A stretch of 64,000 nt of DNA. Source: Parelaphostrongylus tenuis (Eukaryota; Nematoda; Chromadorea; Rhabditida; Metastrongylidae). Numbering within the stretch: position 1 is the stretch's first letter; each line of letters opens with the position of its first letter. The position numbers and the translations under genes were made by a program. The stretch lies in the NCBI GenBank assembly GCA_019055375.1, contig JAHQIW010002308.1:310001-374000 (forward strand), written 5' to 3'. The notes under the pieces are model-generated. The model was not told where the DNA came from. It saw only the letters and a program-made list of their open reading frames with translations, and searched no databases. This document shows positions 34,896 to 46,800 of this stretch, piece after piece.

Positions 34896-37800
34896 CTGCA
34901 ATTAATTGTTAAAAGTAAGGGTACTTTCTGCTATCCGCACCCATTTTCAGTACCTTAGAAAAAAACGCCTTTATTGGTTCTTTTCAAAGTTTAGTAGTCA
35001 TTTTATAGCATAAATCTTGAGAACTGGAGGATCTCAACAATGTACTTTATGTTGAGATGGCCAACTTGCTAAGCGATCACAATGGAAATGAAATCATGCT
35101 TCACACTTCAACGCTTCTCACTCGGCTTTTAGCAATTAATTATTCGGTATTCTAAATATTGATGAACAAAATGGTGTACTTGGTTTCTGAAAACGATATT
35201 CGTTGCGCTGTAAAACTGAAAGTAAAACAGCATTTTACACAGCGCGCCTTCCTTGCTCCAATACGTGGATAGGATTTCGAAATACTGTTGACATGAAGCC
35301 ATCGCGCTTCGGAACATTACACCACCCTAGCCGACGAGAAGTACGCGCCGAGTGGGAAACTCAATCTTCTTATGGGTAGTATGACAACGTAGTATGAGAT
35401 CCTCCCTAAAAACTAAGCACACCATCGAAATCGCTGCGATTAGTGCTATCGAGTGGTGATTGAAAGTCTAGAAGAAAAGCTGTGTCCAGCGAAAACTGCG
35501 CGAATGTGAACTATGATTTTATTTTTACTACCAGAGCAAAAAAAAAAAACACTTTTTCTCAAACACCAGGTACACGGTCGAAATTCTCGAGATTCAACTG
35601 ATGATTGACTTGCACTGATTCCCAAAACCGACTATCGCATAACCTCGGCATAGTTGGAATAAATCAATAGTCTTTCTGTTGAGCAGTTCCGAGGTGTTAT
35701 TGATAGTATTTATTGAATATCTGTGACGCAATGCATTGGCTAACGTTTCGGCGAGACTGGCCTTTTCAGAGCTCGGAAAGGTCAAACTGATCCGCAATCC
35801 ATTCAGTCAAAAATCTCCAATAACGTCAGCAGAAAACGTAAGAAACGCATTTTCGATCGCGTAGTAAAAAGCCACGGATATTCAGTAAGCTTCCTACTAC
35901 TTGATCCAAGATTTGCTTCATACGTTTTCTGAGGTTATGGAATTTCTGACTCAATGGATTGCGGATCAATTTGGCCTTTCTAGGCTCTGAAGAAGGCGAG
36001 CCTCGTCGAAACGTTAGCCAATGTACGACTATTGTATTGTCTGTGCTATACTACTACACTATATTATTGTATTGCATCACAGATATTCAATAAATGCTAT
36101 TATTAACACCTCGGAACTACTCAACAAAAAAAAACTACTGTTGAATAACTACTGAAACTCCAGAAAAAGCAAAAATTCCTTTTTTCAAGGGGCTAAAAAT
36201 GGGTGCGGATAGGGGGAAATTACCAAAGAAGATATTGCTCTGCAAGCCAAAAGTCGCTTGACCTACTTACTTTTATATCTCTCACGGATATTGGAGATAC
36301 GGCCAGACACATGATAAGGATAATGAGCTGCGATGGCGACATCTCCATGTGAGTTGGGAGACGAATATGGGTCATCGATTAGTACTGAAGGCGACGGATC
36401 ACCAATAATCTCCTCTTCGTCATCACCATACGTCTAAACGGATCATATCTTTATCTGTGTACGAAGTAGAATAACCTCTGTTATCAGAAATGAATGTGGA
36501 AAAACTCCTCCAACTTCCTGAACAACACCGCTCTCGTCTTTTCGAAGCGTAAGAGCGCGTTAGACGAGGTTCAAGGATAAAAAGGATAATTTACATTGAC
36601 TCGCAGTAGCTCTCCGACGTATCAAGTGAGTGCTGCTATTCTTAACAGACAAACCTGGTGCTGACCTTGCAGGGCTGGAAGGCTTGATAAGCCTTGGGCA
36701 CAAGATCAAACTATGGAACAAATGTGTATCGCATGGCACTCCAGCTACTGCGCTATAAGCTCGCTATACGAAATTAACGATTACAAATTGAAATTCTGTT
36801 TACCAACCTCCGTGTTAGTTAGGCTTGAGTCAGAAATATCGGTTGTGTCGGAAAATCCAGTAACTTGTGACCAATCGTCGCTTTTTCCATGTTTGCCAGA
36901 AATCCATGGATCCGTCCTCACTGAGGCCTTCTTTGCCGTATGACCGGTGACAAAACTCGAATTCATGCTTGATACATCAGAGGTAAACGACTAAAAATAG
37001 CAAAATTATTGTCAGAAGGAATTCTTCGATAGCAACAAAAATGAAAGATGGAGGAAACATCACATCATTTACTGTTCCTTCCGGCTGATGCTGAACACTT
37101 TTCAAAAGGTCTTCCAAATTTGGTAACTTATGATTCGACAACATCTCCCATCGGAAGTCTGGATGATTGAATGCCTTATGAAACACTGTAAATAAAACAT
37201 TTCGAGGACTTAGACAGCTATCTAGGAGCTTAGTGATACTTACAACGCTTCTGAGCAGCAAAACTCGTCGCCCTGCTCACATTGTTGAGAATCCGATCTA
37301 TGAAGAAACTCTTGGAATTCTGCTGGGATCCAGATAAATCAGCAGAAGTACTCGTTCCACCGGAATTGCAAGAACTTGAAGAATCAGCTGGACTTAGATC
37401 TACTCCTGACCCAAGGACTGAAGCTGCAGATCCATGCGAGAACGCGTGGTTACCATGACTGCCTCCATCGTTATGGACTAGAAAAGGTAGATGTCATGGA
37501 GTTCTATCAATATCCCGTTAGAACCTCTCAAAAAAGTCAAGCATACATATCTAGTTCATATGACGGTACTGTTTCATTACCTCAATCCATTTTCAACCTT
37601 TTGAATTGAGGCCATTTCAGCTGTTTTCAGACTTTCAGTAGTCAAAGATAGCTCAATCCTTTCGCGACCATGAACCCAAGCCTCCGCGTCTCTAACACCC
37701 GCGTGTTGCGTTTAACAATGGCGTCTAACCTCCAGTCTGCCACTGTTGGACACAGCACGCCGGGGGTCACAGACGCAGAGGGTTGGGTCCATTGCCCCGA

Positions 37801-40800
37801 AAGCGTTGATTCTCGCTCATTTCGACACTATGATCTTTGAGAAAGCCTCCTTCGAGCGCTGTAGCAGTGGCAATGAGATCACGTTTCACGCTCGACGCCA
37901 ATTTTTAAGCGATTAGTTTATGGATGTAGTTTTTATACAAACTTTTGATAGCTTTCTGATAGCATGAATTCAGTTGATTCTGAAGTCAAGAATGTATTTT
38001 GGTAAGGTCTTCGTAGAGCGCTGGAAAAGCGAAAAGTAGACTAAGCATGGCATCCCTAAGCTTAGGTTTAAGCTTCATAGTGGGTTTATTCGCAACACAT
38101 AAAACCTAAGCCCATGAAGCAACAGAGCAAAATTTCGTCTGTATTTCTAATACTGAAAAACATAGGAATTTCAAGGAAACTGAGAAGAAATTTCCAATTA
38201 ATCAACGAGCATCGCGGACCTTTGAAACGCTTGAGATCGCTCCGCACAGCGCGAGTTCAGAGGCGCGCGATAATGCGCGCCAAGTGTGAAACTCAATTTT
38301 ATTTTCGTTGCTACGGCGCACCAAAGAAGTCTTCTCATGAACCAATTTGGTATTGAAATTGCAGAGATTAGAGCTATTGATTGACTACTAAGAATCTCTG
38401 GGAGTACCGCAAAAGGCCTTCTCTTCAAAGACTGAACGATGGATCACTTATTTGAATACTTGACCTTGAACGGTCCGTCTTCACTGATAGTGAAAGCAGC
38501 AAGCCCCACCTATCCAATCATTTACAGCCTCATCGTGGCTGGGAGGTGTTCCTAAGCATCGGACTGCAGAGTATAGCGGGTATTATCCTCCAGCAAGGGC
38601 ACCCAATCTGAGAAGGAGTTCAACGTTTCCACCCAAAAAGCCCCGCAAAGAGTAAACCGTACCAGGAATGATGGTCATCTTGGTGACTACCATTCGCAAG
38701 GTGGTAATCCCTCTCTAATCCGCAAGGGCCAGGGATTGACCTAACGTGGTGACGACGTCAGGAAGCCTCCGCTAGGCTTACCTCGGGGGTGCACGGAGGA
38801 AAACAGCTAAGCCAGCACAGTTTCCCCGAGCTTGGGCTCGCAAGGTCGGTGAAATAGATTAACGAAATGCACCCATATGACTGAGCAAATACACTTACTC
38901 ATGTTAAAATCATCAGAACACGGAGAAGTGTTAGTAGTTTCGTTGACGTTATTATTCTCCGCCTGATCTATTTCCTCGCTAGAGGCAGTTTCAGCATCCA
39001 TTTCCGTCTCCTTTCTACCCTTACTTTGCGATACCTAAAAAGAATCTAGCAGATGTAGCCCACCCAGTTTGCCACTAGGCTATGAACAAAGATCAACCCG
39101 TTGAATTGCTGCTAGTTGAAGTATGTTCAAGGGTACAGAGCGAAGCATTTGCGTGGACTTCTGAAACAAACGAAAGAAATCTCTGTGAACAAAACAAATG
39201 AAGAAAGCCAACAGTACCTTTCGTCTTCCTCCGGTATTATGAGGTCTGTTTCTCTTGGCTCTTTCGTAGGCCTCATCACCGTGTACAGTCTTTATATGCT
39301 TTCTCAACGACGATGGATCAGTGTAGCTCTTACCACACTGAGATACTGAGCAGATGTAAGGCTTCTATAACAATTGAGATTGCTGCAATAAAACTTTAGC
39401 CTATGAAAATCATCAGAAGCCTATCAAAGACATCTAATCCCAAAAGCAAGACGGAATCGGAAAGCTCTTGAGATAGACAAGGACTGAATCGAAAAAAGAT
39501 AAGGAATAGGTCGATCTAACCAAATTGGAATGAGTTCGATTCTGGTGTTTTGCTCGATCGCTAGCATTACTGAACGCCTTCGGGCAACCGGGAATTTCAC
39601 AAGCGTATGGTCTGAAATGAAATAGAGGGAAAATTATATCTATATGATTCTAGGAGAAAGAGATGGACCCACTTTTCTCCCGTATGCGTCCTCATATGCG
39701 TTTTCAAATTCTCAAGCCGACTGTAGGACTTGTTACATCCCGGATGCTATAAAGGTCAGCTGCATTCTCGGAATTTAGAACCTCTAGTAAAGCATGAAAA
39801 TCCAAGAAAATCGAGAAAAAAAAACAAAAAAACACCTCCGAAACTGACCGTACACTCATTGGGTTTCTCTCCAGTGTGTTTCCGTACATGAACGACGAGC
39901 ATGTAAAGAGCACGAAACGGCTCGGTTCGATCACACGCCCGCCATTTGCAAACCCAATCACGGTTCGATATATTCACATGGCATTCAGCCACGTGATCTA
40001 CTAACGCCTTAAATCCGATAATTCAAAGCTGAAGCCTGTCCAAAAAGAGCAAAAAATTCACCTTTTGGGTAGAAAACACCAGCTGACAGGTGCCCCATTC
40101 ACATTTCTCCTCGGTCAACGTCTCAACATCGACCACCTCGTTGGAGACAGCGGTGCGTTCTTCGGATTCCTTTTTGAGGACATCACTAAGAGTAACTCTG
40201 AATTATGCTATCGTATACGACACCACTCCGACTATTTCTCTCCTAAGAAATCTTGAAAAGATATATAAACCCTGTAGGCCTACGGCATTCTTTCCGGTGG
40301 AGAAGAGATCATTAGAGATAGGGACCTTATGGTAGATCTCTTAGATACCTGCAGTCCTATGGGGATAAATGGGGTGGTAGAAGCCTCTTCTGTAAACCTA
40401 TGCCCAGATTACCTATCGAGGGACACTGCAGAATTTTTCATATGTGATTTTCTGAACTAAACACGGTGTCTGTGAGTGCATGCATAACGAGAACTGTGCT
40501 ATCTACTGAAACTTTTCTATCACTAACAAATCTTCTAGCCTCTCCACAAGATAACGGCCGAAGCATTCTCCACCAACCATGACACGAGCCACTGTGCCAT
40601 GTGTAGCTATTTTCTAGTGAGATAATGAAAACCACAAAGCTTTGGACCTCAGGCGGGAACTGAACCCGCATTTAACCCGTGTACCTAACTGACCTGGCGC
40701 GGCCCGCGATATGAGTGAAACGCGGGTTCCAGTCCCGGCTGAGGTTCAAAGTTTTGCACATCAATAAGCATCCCTGGATATTCAATAATAAGAAGTAATT

Positions 40801-43800
40801 TGAGTCATCCACTTTGGCAATGTCACCCATGGCACGTCGTAATTCCAAAACCAATGATCGATTGAAACATATCAAAAAACCGCTTTCAAACCGACTACTC
40901 ACAGGAGTTAGTCATCGAACAACAGATACCAGTACAGAATTTGTGGAAAGATTTCGAACTCAAAGGAATTCCTGTTCTTAGAAATGATTGAAAGCCATTG
41001 AATCACTGCCTCGCTAGAGCAAAGGTGTCTTCCGAACAGAAACTGGAAAAGGATTCTGGAAGACAATCGCAAGCAGGAACCACGTTATTTCCTCCGTTAC
41101 AATATTCGGCCCTTTATCATCTATAAAGATAGGTTAACCTTACAGAACTCATTGAAATTCACATGGAGGGTAACACTATCAGAGAACAAAAGATACAAAA
41201 CATCCTAGACATCAGAGCGGCAATAGTTCTTGGAACTAAAGAAGCTGGCAAAAGTGTTGCCTTTCAATGAAAACGATATCCGCCATGATTGAGATCAAAA
41301 AGTTTTCCTCTGCCCAGGTTTATTTGCAACGTGTAAATGCGGGGTGGCTACGTCCTCTCTTCACTCTGAAGAAAAATGAACACGTTATCTATCCACTTTC
41401 CATTCTAATATGTTACCTTCGCAGGAGGAGGAGGAGGAGAAGAAGAAGAAGGAAGAGGAAGAGGAAGAGGAGAGGGGGTCGTACGGTGCGCGAAACGATT
41501 TGGCTCGGACATCAAATAACAGTGCTAGTAGACCTTTACACAAAGGTTGTCTGCCGTCAATCGAGAATGAAAATGACACAGTTTGGAACTCGAGAAACAC
41601 TTGTTAGATTGGGTGCGTATGGTGGGGTGGTTGAAGATGTTCAACAACACACGCGTGGTCGCTGGTTCCATCCCGAGCTCAAAGCTCACTGAGCCTTTTA
41701 TCCCTCCGGGGACGGCGAGTAGATACCAGACTGTCTGGGAGAACAGCAGCAGTGACTTAATACATCCGTAGGTCATACGCACGTCATCGAACCGGCCAGA
41801 TATACATTATATCACCTCAAACGATGCTTGACCGAGTCGAATGCAAGGAAAAGTCTCCTAGAGATCAATCAACGCCGAGAGCTTTATGAAGCTTCTCGCC
41901 TTGTCAGTCATTGCTCTACAACAAGAATCTTCTCAACCCTATTGGAATAGAAATAGAAACCCTCATGGATCACTTCTTTGCCAGCATAAATTCTACAAGG
42001 CTCACACATCCGTGGAACCAATGAGATTCTTCGAGCGATCGGCAAAAGAAAATGGATAGCCTAAAATGCTAAATTTGAAGAAACTGAGATTTTATCATCC
42101 TCCTCCTTCTTGTTATTGACATCTTGGCACTGACTTCACAGAAAATTTCTCAAAAGAAAAAAGATCCTGGGAGAAATCGATAGCACACGTGCGAGGATCC
42201 GATCGCAGCTGAATCATACAAAAGGCTAATTGCTATGAAAAACGAAGGTATGGTAACTGTATGTCAAACATATGCTCAGATAAACAACTGTTACTGCATA
42301 TGCAGCGATGCTGAGGAATATGCAAAACTCTCGATCCGAGGTGAGAGTAGAACCCGCGTTTCACCCATGGCTGAGACGCATACTACCACTACACCACCAA
42401 GGCCATCGCTCTGCTACCACTTTTTCCTCGACATTGCGGCAGATCATCACCAGATAACAACATGTCTTTTAGCAACATATCTTGGGCTTATTATGAGGTC
42501 TGTCATGGTATGATAGGATTTTCATCTCGATAAAGAGGTTATCACCATCACAAACGACGTTGGACCAGAAAGAAAAGGACAAACTCGGCGTTGAAAATAG
42601 CGTCAGATAACACCCGTCTTGCCTCTAAGGGCAAAAAACCTCTGAGCCAATCCGTTATCACAATTTAATAAGCGGATGTAGTACTTCTTCGACTTGATTC
42701 GTCTCCTCGAATCCGTCCTTCAATGGTCCGCGAAAAACTTAACATGTTGTTTCGGCTGCTGGTTTAGGAATTTGTCTTCTTTATGAATGTCGTGGACTAG
42801 TGATCGAGATCATTCGTCTAATGATCTTCGGAGTAGTAGGACTAAGGCGTTCCCAAAGGCGCTCGCAAACTGATTGCAAGAGAGCGTTGCAGGAGGGAAT
42901 TGAACCAGCGTCTTTCTGATTACCTTGCTCCTCGATATACCGCATCACTAAGCTGCAACAATATCTAGAAAAACTCTTTGGTTGTCAATCTAACGGACGA
43001 TCTCTACCCAGCTGAACAGTATCGGTCCAAAAGGATGGGTGGATTGGGCTTATGAAGGGACCAAAATCACCACATAAATGTTATTGTTGCGGCTCGACAA
43101 CAACAAAAAACCCCACTTGAACTTTAGTAGAGTGAGAGACGAGTTTGATGGGCAAATATGCCCGATCTCTCCATGAGGAAGACAAGGCCAAGCTCAACAC
43201 GACTAACGGACGGAGATGAACTGACAGGCCCTTAACTGATGATGCTCGAATCTAAGAGTAGAACATTCATAGTGCAGTGTACTACACGCCTTTGGTCTAG
43301 GAGAAATCCGGGTTCAACTCCCGCCAGGGGTCACCTTTTTGTAGACCTGTCAATACTCTTAGATGAATATTTTCAATATCAGAACAGTGTGGAAAAGCAG
43401 TAAAAGAAAAGAGGTCAAATAGATGCTGAAGTCATTCAACAATTAATACTGGAACGGGCAATGAGATACAGGTTACGGGGGTGATCTCGGTGTCCTCTGG
43501 TATGAGTGAAACGCGAGGGGTTCTACTCCCGCCTGATGTCTTAACTTTGCACATCAGTCAACATTCTTGGAAATATTGATTACAGGTCATTTCGAACCGA
43601 ATTAGAAGTGTCTGCACAAAAATTGGCACATTTCAGGAACGAGAAGAAAATCAAATATAGCACCGATTGATACTGAAACTTGTAATGAACTACAGGTTTG
43701 GGCGATCTCGGCACGAGTGAGACGAGCGTTCAACTCTAGCCTGGGTTCGAATCTTTGCATATAGCTCAACATGCTTGGATATATACTTAGGGTATCCGAC

Positions 43801-46800
43801 CTTATTAAAAGTTGTTAGAGAAAAAATTGTAGATTTCAGGAGGAAAAAGAAATTTGGAGCTAGGTAATCAGGATTGAAAATGGTTCTTATCGGTCATGAG
43901 AGGACAAATGAATGTAATTTGTGAAAACATTGCAAATATAAGACATTTGTTCTCTCATGACTAAGAAGAATCCTACAGGTTATTCCTAATTGAATCAAAC
44001 GGGGACGAGCGACCCGAATCATCAGCTCTGACAAAGACGGAAACTTGAGCCGAATAAGTTTATTACTAGTCAACTTTGTGCTACTGGTTCAACTAAAATT
44101 GCTGCAGTGTAAAAGTATTCCGATAGTGCATTGGTTTACATGTGCCCTCGAAAAGGATGAGACGCAAGTTCAAGTCCTAACCGAGGTTTCAGGATTGCTT
44201 GTCACCAAACATTACTGTTTATGTAATCGACTAAAAGGTACAAAACAAAAATACACATAGTTTGGGAGAGAAAATAATATTGAGATTCAATTTTGCTACA
44301 AAATAACACCCAGAAACTAACTAATCCAGTAAGTAGCATGTTCATTTCCGTGTCATACAACACAAAGAAGCATGATAGCACATGATTCTCTCTTGGTTTT
44401 CTATCGTTTTTACGAAATGGTTGCAAGAAACCCTCAAGAGAGTTCTTCCTAATGGTTAATAGCGATTCCCGGCTTTCAGAAAAAAATTGATACATTTATT
44501 TCACAACAAAACCCAAGCAGCCTGGATTTATGCCCTGGTGAAAAATTTGAAAAACCAAGGTTAAAATCATTTCTAATTCCCGAACAGTTCCAAAAGTCTC
44601 AGAAAAATCTGTTCAAAGAAAACCAGAGACTAGATACTAACTTGTTCCTCGCGAGAGACGAGCTGAGATCGATGCGTTTGTAGGAACCCGGAGGTCGACC
44701 GATCTTCTTACCCTGAAATCACACATCAGATCCTCTCTTAATGAACCCGGAAATATCCCAACTAATGGACTTACTGATGGATAATATCGAGCCGGAGTAG
44801 GACCACATTTACCGATACGTTGCCAGGACGATTGTGATTCGATATGAGCCATTAACGGCGCGGCACTAACCGACGATGGAAAAGACGATGTCCCCGGAAT
44901 CGAGCGGGTGGAAGACAAAGCTTGTTGCTCGCAGAACTTCGGATGCGATGTCCCAGGGACTAGTCCTGGCACTCTCTGGACTGCTGCAGGATGGGAAGGC
45001 AGTCTGGACGGACCGGCAATGGAACTGCACTGCATCATTGGCGTGGCGGACAGAGTTGCCATCATATTGTGAGCGCTCGGATGTATCGAAGGCAGAGGCA
45101 CACTTGGTCGTCGTTGAGCAGAAACTGAAAGCGATACTCCATAAACTGATCAGGAAGCTTAATTGAGGGAAAAAGAAAAAAAAACGTAGAGGCAACTCTG
45201 AGCAGGAGCTCACGCGCCCACCCGGTAGATCTTGGAACTCACCGCTCTCTGCAAAGATATATCAGGCTTCTTTATAATAACAAGGGTTTCCCTTAACTAC
45301 GCACTCTCAGCTCAGGGTTTTCAGACCAATTTTTCAAACTTAGCATCGATTACAAAGTCACCAGTTGGTGTAGCTCACCTAGCAGAGGATTGACCGGGTC
45401 TCCATGAAATCCTACAGGTGTGAACAATCTTTTCTTCAATGGCACGTCGCACTGAGGCATTTCCGCGAGCAATGGCAAAGAGTTTTCTTGTGAAAGGAGT
45501 TTCTGAGCCGTATTCAGTGGGGAAACCCCCATGTGAAGCGGTGTGAATAGTTGTTGGTTAGTATTCATCAGTGGTTCGACCAACGGCAACCAGGGTTTGG
45601 CCCCCGTGGTTTGACAGAAAAGCGGTTGCGCAAATGTATAGAATTGAAGGAGGTCGGTGACTAGCTGTAGATCCCAAAACTGAAGAGATTGAGGCGTTAG
45701 TGAAGTCGACACGGACGGTGAAGATTGGTGAGATTGAGAGTTACATAAAGCATCCACGAGTGATGGTGATTGAATGAGTGACCATGTGAGAGCATCATTG
45801 AGATTTGGCAGCGTCTGTGGATAAAGCTGAGGACTTGTTGCAAGAACTGTCGGTAAGTAGAGGTTATTGAGTGAAGCCAGGATGGATGCCGCCTTCTCCT
45901 CCTCGGATGGCTGACGATTAGAGGTGGAACAGAGCGGTGGGAAGAGCGCAGCGAGTTCGTTGATCAGCAACGACGACGGCTCTCCTCCGATTCGAGGTGG
46001 ATCCTGATCCAAGGAATTCGAGGATTCGTCGACCTCGTGAGGCTCCGCTACTGAGGATGTCTTCCCATCGCTTTGATCATTGATAAGCACCTCCATCTTG
46101 TCGGAACTCGATGATTCTTCGTCTTCACTTAATTCCATGTCCACAATATTCTCCTCTCCATTCATCCTGAGTAGCGCTAGTTTCCACATACGACTTTAAT
46201 GTCGCAGTTGCCGCTGAGATCTTAGCAAAAATAACCGCCGACAAGATCGAACGTGCGTGACTCAAACCAGCAGTGTCCTATGACGACACCTGATCGTTAC
46301 AAAAAAAAGCCCGACAGAGGACGAAAATAACGATACACATTCGTTTGTAAGAGAATCATATTTGCTTCGATAAACTGCGACAACAAAGCAGCTGAGAGTT
46401 GTGATAATATAAAGTAAAAATGAAGTAAATAAAAAATTTACAGTCTTATTGTTTCCGAACTTTTTCATTTTTGATAATGATTTTTCATGCACTCAAGTCT
46501 TTGTATTTACCACCGATTAGAGCAGATTCTTGTGGTTATTTTGATATATAACACTTATACAGATAGATGCGCTGTAGCGTAGCAAGAGTGATGGAAAAAC
46601 GGGCGTCAGTGGTGCAACGGGTTAGAGCACGCACGCTTCCCGATAGAGTGAGATTCGAGTTCGAATCCCCCATGATGCAAAGCTTTGCACGTCACTCTAC
46701 ATCACTGGGTAGAACATTAAGTTAATTGTCCTAAGATCGAATTGTTCCGAAAGTAAAAACGACTGATGCTACAGGAGTATCGCTACGTGCGAAAGCAGCA

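Larger units (their letters stand above)
34896..36270. other. tra-1 intron with inverted hammerhead-like element
   Basis: A copy of the dispersed signature is near 34993 ('TAGTAGTCATTTTATAGCAT') and a repeat fragment is at 35335-35470. An inverted repeat spans about 35620-36135. Its arms share 'CCGAGGTGTTA', 'TATTGAATATCTGTGA' and the hammerhead-like blocks at 35738-35772 and 35983-36019. Confidence 0.6.
40186..44641. other. 4.5-kb tra-1 intron packed with tRNA-derived repeats
   Basis: The intron separates the N-terminal half from the fingers. It contains at least eight tRNA-like pieces, one family 1 and one family 3 SINE, and a GA-rich tract. The strongest, same-strand run is at 43276-44205. 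Confidence 0.7.

Noticed and set aside
41267..41692. 141-codon frame with Arg/Lys-rich centre, and overlapping Glu-rich and Ser-rich frames
   Set aside because: All are produced by the GGA/GAA tract at 41422-41477 and the family 1 SINE that follows.
43312..43330. possible tRNA from the CGGGTTCAACTCCCG sequence
   Set aside because: A T-arm is present but no matching acceptor or anticodon stem was found. It belongs to the SINE series.
44876..45166. plus-strand 96-codon frame and a second minus frame (44866-45213)
   Set aside because: They are shadows of tra-1 exon 3, whose frame is fixed by phase on both sides.
46597..46690. possible intact tRNA gene
   Set aside because: The box A and B positions are present and the outer stem partly pairs, but the T-arm stem and anticodon arm do not fold. 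It is one arm of a palindromic repeat.
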